Origin: Halalkaliarchaeum desulfuricum
GTDB taxonomy: Archaea > Halobacteriota > Halobacteria > Halobacteriales > Haloferacaceae
Assembly (NCBI RefSeq): GCF_002952775.1
Contig: NZ_CP025066.1
Span: forward strand, 620,001-684,000
Length of the DNA: 64,000 nt
Direction of reading: 5' to 3'
The stretch's first letter is position 1; each line of letters starts with the position of its first letter. The position numbers and the translations under genes are program-made. Under the pieces are notes generated by a model. That model worked only from the letters and a program-made list of their open reading frames with translations, did not search any database and was not told the DNA's origin. Below, in pieces: positions 34,260-42,254 of this stretch.

Positions 34260-35405
34260 TCAGTGCACCGAGATGCCGCCGATCGACCGATCCGAGGCGG
34301 CGACCGCGAGCAGGTAGATCCCGATGGCGACGACGATGATCGAACCGCCCGGCGGGAGGCTCGCCGAGATCGCGAACGCCAGCCCACCCAGTACCGACAC
34401 CTGACCGAACAGGATCGAGAGAAACAGCGTCTCCCGGAAGCTGTGGGCGATCTGGGAGGCGGCGGCGACCGGGATCACCAGCAGGCCGGCGACCAGGATC
34501 ACGCCGAGGATCTGCATCGCCCCGACCACGACGACTGCGGTCATCACGATCAACAGCGCGTTGTACCACCGGACGTTCAGCCGGGCGACCCGGGCGGCCT
34601 GCTCGTCGAACGTGATGAACAAAAACTGCTTGTAGTTGTATGCAACGAGCGCGACGACCCCCACCGACATGGCGGCCACGAGCTGGGCCCCCTCGGCGGT
34701 GACGATCGCGAGGCTGCCGAACAGGAAGTCCTCGATATCGATCGAGATCGCGACGAAGTCCCGCCCCCAGCTGATGAGCAGGGTGCCGACCGCGAAACTC
34801 CCCGTCAGCACGATCGCCACCGGCACGTCGCCGTAGGCGTCGGTGTGTTCGGCGAGCCACTGGAGCCCGAGCGCCCCAAGCACGCTCACCACCAGCGCCA
34901 CGAACAGAAGCGAGCCCGTCCAGCCGGTCACTGCAATAAAGAGGAAGCCGACCGCGACACCCGCGAACGCGGTGTGGGCGAGCGTCTCGCCGATCAACGC
35001 CATCTGACGGTGGACGAGATACGTCCCGACCAGCGGGCCGACGATCGCGACCAGCACCCCCGTCGCGATCGCGCGCCACATGAACGGGTGCCGGAAGACG
35101 TTCGTCCCCAGCAGTCCATCGAGCACGACGCCGACCGCGAGATAGCGATCGAACGCGAGCGTGCCGAACACTCCCAGCACGCCAGGCGCGTCGCGCAGCC
35201 AGTCGATGCCGATAAACGCGAGCATCACCGCCGCGAGCACGGCAGTCAGACCGATCCCGACGAGCTCGACCTGTTCACGGGGAGTCCAGCCACCGACAAC
35301 CCGCTCGACGGCGGTGTCGGACACGCCCACCGGCTGTTCGGGAGCAACGCTCCCACCGTCGACCGCCGACTCCCTACCGTTTCGATCGGCGTCTTCCCCC
35401 GTCAT
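34260..35405 (-). CDS. Zinc/metal ABC transporter permease (ZnuB type)
   Basis: About 381 aa with eight or nine membrane spans of the ABC-3 family. Typical stretches are HRQMALIGETLAHTAFAGVAVG and GAMQILGVILVAGLLVIPVAAA. The start is the ATG at 35405, which overlaps the stop of the ATPase gene by four bases (ATGA). A charged cytoplasmic N-terminus of about 60 residues is specific to haloarchaeal members. It is the third gene of the zinc-uptake operon znuA-znuC-znuB. Confidence 0.88.
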   Translation of the reverse strand: MTGEDADRNGRESAVDGGSVAPEQPVGVSDTAVERVVGGWTPREQVELVGIGLTAVLAAVMLAFIGIDWLRDAPGVLGVFGTLAFDRYLAVGVVLDGLLGTNVFRHPFMWRAIATGVLVAIVGPLVGTYLVHRQMALIGETLAHTAFAGVAVGFLFIAVTGWTGSLLFVALVVSVLGALGLQWLAEHTDAYGDVPVAIVLTGSFAVGTLLISWGRDFVAISIDIEDFLFGSLAIVTAEGAQLVAAMSVGVVALVAYNYKQFLFITFDEQAARVARLNVRWYNALLIVMTAVVVVGAMQILGVILVAGLLVIPVAAASQIAHSFRETLFLSILFGQVSVLGGLAFAISASLPPGGSIIVVAIGIYLLAVAASDRSIGGISVH

Positions 35406-36145
35406 GGATGGTCGTGTTCGAGGATTCCGGCGCCGACGCCGTACGTCTCGGCGATGGCGTCGCTTTCCATGAACGACACCGTGTCGCCGTGGTGGTGCAG
35501 CTGGCGGTTGATACACGCCACCGTGTCCACGTGTTGGGTGAGCACGTCGACCTCGTGTTCGATGAGGATGATCGTCATCCCCCGGCGGTTGAGATCGTCC
35601 AGTAGCGCGTAAAACTGATCCTGAGAGTCGGCGTCGACGCCGACCGTCGGCTCGTCGAGCGCGAGCAGATCCGCCTCCGACGCCAGCGCCCGGGCGATGA
35701 ACGCCCGCTGGCGCTGCCCGCCCGACAGCTGGCTGATCCGTCGCTCGGCGAGGTGGTCGATGCCGACGGTTTCCAGTGCCTCTGCGGCGGACTCGTAATC
35801 CCGCTCCCGCAGGCGTCCGTGCCCGGCGTGGGCGAACCGGCCCATCAAAACCGTTTCCCGGACGGTGACGGGCATCGCCTCGCCCCGGTCACCCGACCGC
35901 TGGGCGACGTAACCGATCCGCTGTCCGTCCTCGAACGCGTGGGCCGGTTCGCCGAACAGTTCGACCGAACCGCGGTCGGGGCGCTTCAGTCCGATCATGA
36001 GGTGAAGCAGGGTGGTCTTCCCGGAGCCGTTCGGCCCGATCAACCCGAGGAACGTCCCTTCCTCGACCGACAGCGTCACGTCCTCGACCGCGACGGTGTT
36101 CCCGTAGGCGAAGGTGACGTTTTCGACGTCGATGACGGAGCTCAC
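35402..36145 (-). CDS. Zinc/metal ABC transporter ATP-binding protein (ZnuC type)
   Basis: 247 aa with Walker A GPNGSGKTT, signature [15 protein letters not shown], Walker B LLALDEPTVGVD and H-loop LIEHEVDVLTQH. It starts at a GTG (36145), 6 bp after znuA, and overlaps the permease start. The ending is rich in His (HHHGDTVSF and LEHDHP), as in ZnuC-type ATPases. It couples ATP hydrolysis to divalent-metal import. Confidence 0.9.
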   Translation of the reverse strand: MSSVIDVENVTFAYGNTVAVEDVTLSVEEGTFLGLIGPNGSGKTTLLHLMIGLKRPDRGSVELFGEPAHAFEDGQRIGYVAQRSGDRGEAMPVTVRETVLMGRFAHAGHGRLRERDYESAAEALETVGIDHLAERRISQLSGGQRQRAFIARALASEADLLALDEPTVGVDADSQDQFYALLDDLNRRGMTIILIEHEVDVLTQHVDTVACINRQLHHHGDTVSFMESDAIAETYGVGAGILEHDHP

Positions 36146-36151
36146 GGTCGG

Positions 36152-37552
36152 TTATGCCCCCAGTGCCGCCCGGAGCGACGGCAGGTTGATCTCCTCCATC
36201 TGTTCGACCCATCCCCAGCCGTTCTCCTGCCACTCCGGGGTCGTCCCCTCTGCGGGGGTAAGCGGCATCGCCTCCTCGATGTCGGTGTGCTCGAAGATGA
36301 CCTCGACCATCTGCGGAAGCTCCTCGTCCGGATCGTGTGCTTCGAACGGGTCGTACAGAACGGTGTCGATATCGCGCTGCTCGATCACGTCGATGAGCCT
36401 GGAGACGTCGTCGAACGACTCCGCGGCGTCGGCAGTCACGCCGACCGGCGTCCGAAGCTCGAAGCCGTACCGCCGTTCGAGATACTGGAAGGAATCGTGT
36501 CCGGCGAGGACGGCGACGTCGCGATCGGCCTCGTCCACCAGCGTCTCGAACTGGCTGTCGACCTCCCGCAAACGCTCGGCGTACGCGGACGCGTTCTCGG
36601 CGTACTCGTCGGCGTGCTCGGGGTCGATCTCGGCGAGGTCCGCGGCGATCCGTTCGACCGTCCTGACGGCGAGCACCGGATCGGTCCAGACGTGGGGATC
36701 GTGATACTCCCTGGCCCCGTCGGATTCCCCGTCCCCATTGGACCCTCCGGCCGTCGACTCCACCACGTCGACGCCGGCTGGTTCATCGGCCGTGTCGTAG
36801 ACGAGTTCGCCCTCGTAGTAGATCTCGAAGACGACCGCGGTGCTGCCCACCGACCGGCCGTGAAACACGACCCGGTCGCCCCGGGATTCGATCTCGACGA
36901 CGTCGGCGTCCGCGCCGTCGGCCAGCCGTGCGTCGACCCGATACGGCTCGTCGTCGCCGAGCGGGACGACACGCCCCTGCTCGTCCTCGATGACGATCCC
37001 GATCGGCACGGCAGCGTCGACGGCCACGTCGGGGACACCGCCGTGCCAGTGTTCGACGTGCCAGTAGCCGAGTTGCTCGTTCGAGCGCCGGTCGTAGATG
37101 TCGAACTCCTCGAACAGCAGGTCTTCAGGGTCGTACTCGGGACCGTAGTCGGGTTCGGGCATCGGGTCCGTGTCGAAGGGGATCAGATACGGCTCCAGTC
37201 CCTCCATCGCGTCGATCACGTGGACGTCGTCGTAATCCCGTTCGAGTTCCCCCGCGATGTTTTGCGCCCAGGAGAACTCCGGGGTATCGAGATAGAGAAA
37301 ACACTCGGTGCCGGCGATGTCCCGCACGAGATCCCCGTCCGGGCTCCAGCCGTGGCCCATACGGCCGACCTCGACCGGGTTCTCGAACGGGAACCGATCG
37401 CCGCCGACCTGCTGGGCCCAGTCCCACAGCGCGAAAAACGACGCGTAGCCCCGCACGTTGTCGGAGGTGGCGTCGCCGAGACAGCCCGCCGTCGTTCCGA
37501 CCGCGGCGGCGCCGAGCCCCGATTTGAGGACGGAGCGACGCGTGTAGTTCAT
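36152..37552 (-). CDS. Zinc/metal ABC transporter solute-binding lipoprotein (ZnuA type)
   Basis: 466 aa, longer than bacterial ZnuA (about 310). It has a lipoprotein signal (TRRSVLKSGLGAAAVGTTAGC). The N-terminal lobe carries EVGRMGHGWSPDGDLV. A haloarchaeal insertion of about 180 residues (around 130-310, a beta-rich domain ending in an acidic GGSNGDGESDG linker) splits it from EYHDPHVWTDPVLAV. The latter is the metal-ligand His motif of cluster A-I binding proteins. VAVLAGHDSFQYLERRYGFEL holds a further His. The inserted domain resembles nothing I can name. It heads the operon. Confidence 0.88.
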   Translation of the reverse strand: MNYTRRSVLKSGLGAAAVGTTAGCLGDATSDNVRGYASFFALWDWAQQVGGDRFPFENPVEVGRMGHGWSPDGDLVRDIAGTECFLYLDTPEFSWAQNIAGELERDYDDVHVIDAMEGLEPYLIPFDTDPMPEPDYGPEYDPEDLLFEEFDIYDRRSNEQLGYWHVEHWHGGVPDVAVDAAVPIGIVIEDEQGRVVPLGDDEPYRVDARLADGADADVVEIESRGDRVVFHGRSVGSTAVVFEIYYEGELVYDTADEPAGVDVVESTAGGSNGDGESDGAREYHDPHVWTDPVLAVRTVERIAADLAEIDPEHADEYAENASAYAERLREVDSQFETLVDEADRDVAVLAGHDSFQYLERRYGFELRTPVGVTADAAESFDDVSRLIDVIEQRDIDTVLYDPFEAHDPDEELPQMVEVIFEHTDIEEAMPLTPAEGTTPEWQENGWGWVEQMEEINLPSLRAALGA

Positions 37553-37572
37553 ACCCGTACGTACGTGCGGAT

Positions 37573-37611
37573 CCGTAAAAGCATTATTATTTTAGCGAGA
37601 TAATTTAATAA
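37573..37611 (-). promoter_or_regulatory. Palindromic AT-rich promoter/operator region of the zinc-uptake genes
   Basis: Around 37580-37611 the sequence is AT-rich with mirrored arms (ATTATTATTTTAGC and GATAATTTAATAAT). It lies 30-60 bp upstream of znuA and just past the end of the His/Asp-repeat gene. A metal-responsive repressor site is plausible, but I did not match it to a known consensus. Confidence 0.35.
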
Positions 37612-37634
37612 TCCGGAGGGTCGAAGTTCGGGAC

Positions 37635-38333
37635 CTAGTCGGCGTAAACGCGGATCGTTACTGTACCCTCGTGCGATTCGGCGACGGCGTACGCGTCTAT
37701 TTCGTCGCACTCCTCGACGCCATGTTCCTCGTGGTGGAACTGTCCGTCCACGACCTCGACAGTTCCGCCCTGGGTGAAGAATCCGAAGCGGGAGCTGTCG
37801 TCGTGATCGTCGTCGTCGTGGTCGTCGTCGTCGTGGTCGTCGTCGTCGTGGTCGTCGTCGTCGTGGTCGTCGTCGTGGTCGTCGTCGTCGTGGTCGTCGT
37901 CGTGGTCGTCGTCGTGGTCATCGACTTCGAATACGACGTATCCACCGCCGTCTTCGAACGTGACGTCGAACGGCAGGTGAGTGGTGTGGATCACAGGAGC
38001 ATCGTCGCCGGATGAGCCCCCTTCGAGCGATTCGGGTTCGTCGTACTGCATGTGGCCACACGCGTGTTCGATCGCGTGTTCGTCGAGTCCTTCGTCGTGA
38101 TTGTCGTCGTCTTCGTCGTCTTCGTGGTCGTAATCTTCCCCGACGCCCTCGACGAGAAGCGTTACTGAGTGAGTGTCCGGCTCGGGCGTCGGTTCAGGCG
38201 TCGGTTCGGGCGTCTCTTCCGGTTCGTGTGTTCCGTCGGAATCCCCTGGATCCCCCCCGGCACAGCCGGCGAGTGTACCCGCGGCGACGACACCGAGACT
38301 GGACTTTACGAACGTTCTCCGTGATCGCTCCAT
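37635..38333 (-). CDS. Secreted His/Asp-repeat lipoprotein, probable zinc-binding
   Basis: 232 aa. A Tat/lipobox signal (RSRRTFVKSSLGVVAAGTLAGC) is followed by a Pro-Glu-Thr linker. A small domain with clustered His comes next (EHAIEHACGHMQYDE, VIHTTHLPFDVTFEDGGGYVVFEV). Then comes a run of about a dozen HDD/HDDD units (about residues 139-176), and the end again has His (GQFHHEEHGVEECDE). The repeat could bind many divalent ions outside the membrane, feeding the adjacent znu importer. It lies directly upstream of znuA on the same strand. The DNA of the repeat is a near-perfect GTCGTCGTG-type microsatellite, prone to length change. Confidence 0.8.
   Translation of the reverse strand: MERSRRTFVKSSLGVVAAGTLAGCAGGDPGDSDGTHEPEETPEPTPEPTPEPDTHSVTLLVEGVGEDYDHEDDEDDDNHDEGLDEHAIEHACGHMQYDEPESLEGGSSGDDAPVIHTTHLPFDVTFEDGGGYVVFEVDDHDDDHDDDHDDDDHDDDHDDDDHDDDDHDDDDHDDDDHDDSSRFGFFTQGGTVEVVDGQFHHEEHGVEECDEIDAYAVAESHEGTVTIRVYAD
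37798..37920. repeat. GTC/GTG trinucleotide-based tandem repeat inside the His/Asp lipoprotein gene
   Basis: Tandem GTCGTCGTG/GTGGTCGTC units over about 120 bp. On the coding strand they give GAC and CAC codons (Asp, His). It is a low-complexity tract that may vary in copy number between strains. Confidence 0.85.
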
Positions 38334-38893
38334 ACCACGGGAAGGGAATTGTTACTCAAAAGTGTTACTATAATTTCTCTCTATATTATTAATCTGAGCC
38401 AATCTGGAAAGCTCGTTAATAACACGTGGCGGCTGACCGCGAGCACATGCATTACTCGCTATCGGAGGACGGTAGGGGCCCCGCCAGAACATACTCAAAA
38501 CTCGTGGATGACACCATCGGTACGGTCATGTATTCCTACTCTCAGATGCGTAAAAAGTCACCCCCCACCAGACAGTCGCTGAAGGGTGATGACATCCGAA
38601 TCGTTCATCCACGTCCGATAAAGTCGTCGTAACTCATAGGGATCATTGAAGTAGTCCATAGCTTTGCAGCAGATTTGTTTAGAAGTTGCCAGAAACGGTG
38701 CGCAAGATGTAGCGCGCGAGTTTTGCACTGGGATCGTTTCGATTTGGATTCGTATCTTGTCTGGAATGATGTGTATAGACCATGGACACATCAATTCGCA
38801 ACTATTCTTCCCATCCAGTATCCTCTGAAACAGCCGATCAATAGGTTTGCGTATGCATAGATTGCCACAGAGGGTGTCTCAATACCTTCGGTG
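38334..38893. other. Intergenic region with an element boundary, no intact gene
   Basis: About 560 bp between the zinc lipoprotein and the accessory block. Close to the lipoprotein start it holds two TGTTACT boxes (about 38351 and 38367). Further on it holds the 79-bp inverted repeat copy. Short frames exist but none looks like a gene. Confidence 0.4.
38702..38780 (+). repeat. 79-bp repeat, copy A (inverted relative to copy B)
   Basis: It is 74/79 identical to the reverse complement of 62336-62414. After six mostly mismatched bases, another 12 bp (38787-38798) match exactly. Changes in all frames include non-synonymous ones and a stop, so it does not look like a conserved coding piece. It marks the left edge of the accessory block. 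Confidence 0.85.
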
Positions 38894-39367
38894 CTACGGC
38901 AAGCCATTCTGCGCGTTCAACAAGCTCTCATCATGATTTTTGACCGCTGTCCACCACGTCTTCAGTACAGCAATCGTAACGCGTTTTGGTGGTTGTTCAG
39001 CCCCGATACAGGATTGCTTGTGTGCGTCAAGATTAGTAGGTGGGTGAAAATGCCGTATTGGTTTCTTGGTGGTCTTATTCGCTGCCTCGCGTCCGAATCT
39101 AAATTCTAGTCCTTCTTCCCGATAGTGGTATTTGTAGTCTCCATTTTCCCACCACTGGATATCGAAATACCCAGCCTGCTTGTGGATTCCAGGCGTAATA
39201 GTGACTCGTGCTGTTCTCACGTCTTTTCCGTCACGCGGTTTGAACGGTTGCCCTTTCTGGTATCGGAATCGCACTTTGACAACTCCTCTCCCGAGTTGTT
39301 GGTGCATCTGATTCACGCTTTCATCAATCGCTGCTGAATCGATTGGAGAGCCATTCCCCAGTCCCAT
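38894..39367 (-). CDS. Hypothetical protein coupled to an HTH protein (possible toxin-like partner)
   Basis: 157 aa. The core (about 28-95) has VRFRYQKGQPFKPRDG, YFDIQWWENGDYKYHYREEGLEFRFG and KPIRHFHPP. A Tyr/His-rich, RNase- or toxin-like small domain of this kind is paired with HTH proteins in several archaea. I cannot name the family firmly. Its ATG overlaps the HTH gene's stop by one base (TAATG), so translation is coupled. The pair layout (regulator first, small basic partner second, operator at the promoter) is that of a toxin-antitoxin module, but no activity is shown. Confidence 0.6.
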   Translation of the reverse strand: MGLGNGSPIDSAAIDESVNQMHQQLGRGVVKVRFRYQKGQPFKPRDGKDVRTARVTITPGIHKQAGYFDIQWWENGDYKYHYREEGLEFRFGREAANKTTKKPIRHFHPPTNLDAHKQSCIGAEQPPKRVTIAVLKTWWTAVKNHDESLLNAQNGLP

Positions 39368-40044
39368 TATTGGAGTGGGGCCTGATTATTACTGGGTGTT
39401 GTTGTTTGATTACCCGTGCGCCTCTCTTCCGGTTCACCGACGATTGACGCCTGCTCTTTTGCTTCTTTCAGGCGGTATGCCGCTCTGAGGTGGCTTAATT
39501 CTCGTTCTGCTGTCCGCCAGTGAGAGATGTCGTCGAGTTCATTCTGGTCGAGTTCCTTGTCTGAAATCAGAAGTTCCTCTGGGCCATTCACGTCATATTT
39601 GGATTTGTACTCTGTGAGTTCTTGTTTTATTCGCTGGATTTGATTGACAAGCGTTTCGCTGCTGGCGAGTTTCCTGATCTGTTTGAGAAGATGCCACTCT
39701 GGATCTCGGCTGTATAGCTTTCCCGAGTCGGTCTGATGACTTCTAACGATGCCTTCTTCAGCAAGCTTGTTGAGTGTCGTTCTGGCTTTTGTTTCTGAGA
39801 CGAGAGCTGTGTCTGAGATGTCGGACGCCGATTTCGGAGTCGTCGTTCTGTTGATCACCGTGCGAATTCGTTCGTCCGCAGTGCTCTGGTTTTTCCACTC
39901 TGCGGCGGCGAAGTCATCGATGTCTTCAAAGTCGTCGTCATCAACACTGAATGGATCAATAGCATCCACGGTCACCGGTTCGTCCGGGATCTCCTCTTCA
40001 GAGGGGAACTCGTCGGGGCCGTCGGGAGATGGGTCGTCAGTCAT
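39367..40044 (-). CDS. Winged-helix HTH protein, probable autoregulator
   Basis: 225 aa from the ATG at 40044. The N-terminal 55 residues are acidic (DEFPSEEEIPDEPVTVDAID). A winged helix (about 60-130) reads RTVINRTTTPKSASDISDTALVSETKARTTLNKLAEEGIVRSH. A helical C-terminal half follows (KQIRKLASSETLVNQIQRIKQEL and HWRTAERELSHLRAAYRLKEA). This is the layout of haloarchaeal HTH proteins such as DUF7342. A perfect 12-bp palindrome and a half-site over the TATA box lie upstream. A longer frame reaching 40329 lacks support. Confidence 0.75.
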   Translation of the reverse strand: MTDDPSPDGPDEFPSEEEIPDEPVTVDAIDPFSVDDDDFEDIDDFAAAEWKNQSTADERIRTVINRTTTPKSASDISDTALVSETKARTTLNKLAEEGIVRSHQTDSGKLYSRDPEWHLLKQIRKLASSETLVNQIQRIKQELTEYKSKYDVNGPEELLISDKELDQNELDDISHWRTAERELSHLRAAYRLKEAKEQASIVGEPEERRTGNQTTTPSNNQAPLQ

Positions 40045-40064
40045 ACAATACACTATGCCATAGG

Positions 40065-40097
40065 CACATATATATTTTTCCGACACACATATATGTG
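40065..40097 (-). promoter_or_regulatory. TATA box and operator of the HTH gene
   Basis: CACATATATA (40065-40074) forms the TATA element about 25-28 bp upstream of the ATG at 40044. A perfect palindrome CACATATATGTG (40086-40097) starts exactly 21 bp, two helical turns, further upstream. Same-face binding by the HTH protein would block TBP access. Confidence 0.6.
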
Positions 40098-40587
40098 CTT
40101 CAGGGTTTGATATCGATGGCCTTGAGAATGAGAGTAGTAAGTCAACCACCTGAATAGACCGATCTGAATCGTCGATCTTCATCGAACACTCAGTGCAAGA
40201 CTCGCCCATTGTACATATCAAGCTGTTTCTGACAGGATACTGCAATGAGAAACTTCGTCTGTAACACCAATCCTCTACATCTTGCATGGTGATTTCAAAA
40301 TCTATTCTAACTGTCATATTGAAACCCATGAGAATCTCTGCTGATCACTATCACAAACAACGGACGGTCTCAACCCTGTCCGAACATCTGGCGCACAAAA
40401 GGAGAGATGTGTTCAGTGAACATAGCGGCGGTTTTGTCCGGATATGCTGTGAGACCTGAACACGGTTCCGTGCGTTCTGCAACTGTTGAATAGCAGCGTC
40501 GTCGCAAGCGGTCACGGTCGGAGTTGCCGTCTGACCGCTCAAATCAAGATATGCATATGAAGCCCAATTAGGCAATTTCAAATTAGC
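40098..40587. other. Intergenic region between the HTH gene and the ATPase gene
   Basis: About 490 bp. It contains one copy of a perfect 19-bp direct repeat (40377-40395). I see no convincing gene; the open frames are short and lack conserved features. Confidence 0.4.
40377..40395. repeat. 19-bp direct repeat, left copy
   Basis: TGTCCGAACATCTGGCGCA is identical to 42172-42190. The two copies flank the ATPase gene at a distance of 1,795 bp. Confidence 0.9.
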
Positions 40588-40601
40588 CTATTTTGAAATA
40601 G
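40588..40601 (+). promoter_or_regulatory. Palindromic operator upstream of the ATPase gene
   Basis: CTATTTTGAAATAG (arms CTATTT/AAATAG) lies just upstream of a TATA-like TATTATTT (40614-40621), itself about 26 bp before the ATG at 40644. A second inverted pair, ATTTCAAA (40575-40582) and TTTGAAAT (40592-40599), overlaps it. The position suits repression of a leaderless promoter. Confidence 0.5.
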
Positions 40602-40643
40602 ACTATTCGGAAGTATTATTTCTTCTCACGGTGGAATAGGCGT

Positions 40644-42026
40644 ATGGACCACTTCGTGGACCGAGACGATGAACTCTCTCGGCTACGCGGATGTTATGAA
40701 TCCGATGACGCAGAGATGGTCGTGGTTTTCGGTCGGCGACGTCTCGGAAAGACACAGCTCGTCCAACACTCGCTCTCGGACCGTGACGACGCAGTCGTCT
40801 ATCAGGCCACGGAGACCACCTCCCAAATACAGCTTGACGAGTTCGTCGATGTCGCCTCCGAAAGCTTTCCCGGCATCACGCAGATCAAACAGAACTGGGA
40901 AGCGCTGCTCGGGTATCTAGGAGATCAGGACGGGATCGTGGTTCTGGACGAATTCCCCTACCTCATCGACGCCGACGAGAGCCTCCCTTCGGTCATTCAG
41001 CGACTGTGGGACCAGCGGCTCCAGAACACCTCGGGAACGCTCATTCTGGTCGGATCGTCGATCAGTATGATGGAAGAAGCGACGCTTCTCGGGAACAGTC
41101 CATTGTACGGACGGTTCACCGAACGACTTGACCTCCGGCCTCTCAGTTTTGCTGCTGCACAGGAGTTCGTTCCGGACGAATATTCGGCCGAAGAACGGGT
41201 TTTTACGTGGGGCATCTTCGGTGGCGTCCCGTACTATCTCGATGGCGTCGATCTCGAACAGGACCTCGAAACGATTCTCACCGAGGAAGTGCTCTCCCAG
41301 AAGGGATACCTCCATAACGAACCGGAGTACGTACTCCGGACCGAACTCACGGAACCGAACCGGTACTTTGCGATCCTCACCGCCATCGCCGCCGGAAAGA
41401 CAACGTCGAACGAGATCGCCCAGGCGATAGGAATCGATGGAAAGCAGATCTCGGCGTACACACAGAAGTTGGAGCGTCTGCGGCTCATCGAGCGGGAGGT
41501 CCCGATCACCGAAGAGAAGGCGAAGTCACGCCGGGGGCGCTATCGAATCCTCGATCCCCTGTTCCGGTTCTGGTTCCGGTTCGTCTACGGCAAGGAGGAT
41601 CGATACGAACGGCTCGGAGAGAACGCGTACGACGCCGTCATCGAACCGGAGCTCCCGGACTTCGTGAGTCACGAATTCGAGAGACTTTGCCAAGACGCAC
41701 TCCCGGGCCTCTACCCCGACGAAGCGTTCCTGGATCTCGGACGATGGTGGTACAAGGAGCACGAAGTTGACGTCGTTGGATTCACCACGGACGGCACGGT
41801 AGTCGTGGGTGAATGCAAGTTCACCAACGCTCCGCTCAACTACGGAGCTCTTGCTTCCCTCGAAGACAATGCCGCCGAAATTCGCTGGACGCCGGACATC
41901 GGTGAGAAAGACATCAAGTACGCGTTATTCTCCCGGAGTGGTGCGACGCAGTCGGTTCAGGAAGCGGTGTCCGAGCGCGGTGACGTACAACTATTCGAGC
42001 TCGAAGATGTCACGAGACACGCGTAG
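40644..42026 (+). CDS. AAA-family ATPase with DUF234 nuclease-like C-terminus
   Basis: 460 aa of the archaeal ATPase class. The start is FVDRDDELSRLRGCYESDDAEMVVVFGRRRLGKTQLV (Walker A GRRRLGKT). Walker B is GIVVLDEFPYLI, then LILVGSSISMMEE. A winged helix lies at about 260-310 (TTSNEIAQAIGIDGKQISAYTQKLERLRLI). The C-terminal DUF234 domain has EHEVDVVGFTTDGTVVVGECKFTN, which fits the D-x-E-x-K pattern of restriction-type nucleases. Biological roles are poorly known; members are common in mobile and defence regions. It is framed by 19-bp direct repeats and has its own palindromic operator. Confidence 0.88.
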   Translation: MDHFVDRDDELSRLRGCYESDDAEMVVVFGRRRLGKTQLVQHSLSDRDDAVVYQATETTSQIQLDEFVDVASESFPGITQIKQNWEALLGYLGDQDGIVVLDEFPYLIDADESLPSVIQRLWDQRLQNTSGTLILVGSSISMMEEATLLGNSPLYGRFTERLDLRPLSFAAAQEFVPDEYSAEERVFTWGIFGGVPYYLDGVDLEQDLETILTEEVLSQKGYLHNEPEYVLRTELTEPNRYFAILTAIAAGKTTSNEIAQAIGIDGKQISAYTQKLERLRLIEREVPITEEKAKSRRGRYRILDPLFRFWFRFVYGKEDRYERLGENAYDAVIEPELPDFVSHEFERLCQDALPGLYPDEAFLDLGRWWYKEHEVDVVGFTTDGTVVVGECKFTNAPLNYGALASLEDNAAEIRWTPDIGEKDIKYALFSRSGATQSVQEAVSERGDVQLFELEDVTRHA

Positions 42027-42171
42027 GCTACAGTCAAACACCAAAAAAGCTATAGAGCCGCGATAGCCGCTGCTCAGCGCGAACTAATCGCAGGACACAT
42101 TGTGAAATTTTAGTAAAACGGCGTAAGAACGTCCAGAACGCGCGTTTGCGTTCTAGAACTGTTTTCAGCTT

Positions 42172-42190
42172 TGTCCGAACATCTGGCGCA
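42172..42190. repeat. 19-bp direct repeat, right copy
   Basis: TGTCCGAACATCTGGCGCA is identical to 40377-40395. It lies about 30 bp upstream of the TATA stretch of the next gene. A perfect 10-bp palindrome GTTCTAGAAC lies about 20 bp to its left. Confidence 0.9.
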
Positions 42191-42254
42191 TGTTTGGAAG
42201 TGTTCTAGATTTATTCTATAAATACTTATTATCCGACCTTCCGAGACTACGCGT

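Noticed and set aside
33664-35079. A 471-codon extension of the fasciclin gene
   Set aside because: The upstream 300 codons are the Arg-rich shadow of the znuB permease; the Tat signal shows the true start at 34185.
35753-37603. A 616-codon frame opposite znuC and znuA
   Set aside because: It covers two real genes on the other strand and shows no domain; haloarchaeal GC bias produces such frames.
37798-37920. CRISPR-like repeat array
   Set aside because: The units are contiguous trinucleotide repeats inside a coding sequence, with no spacers.
37671-38015. A valine-rich frame opposite the His/Asp lipoprotein
   Set aside because: It is the complement of the trinucleotide repeat (GTC/GTG read as Val); not a plausible protein.
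38675-38860. Short frame through the left 79-bp repeat, considered as a transposase fragment
   Set aside because: Differences between the two repeat copies are mainly non-synonymous in this frame and one other frame gains a stop, so coding is not supported.
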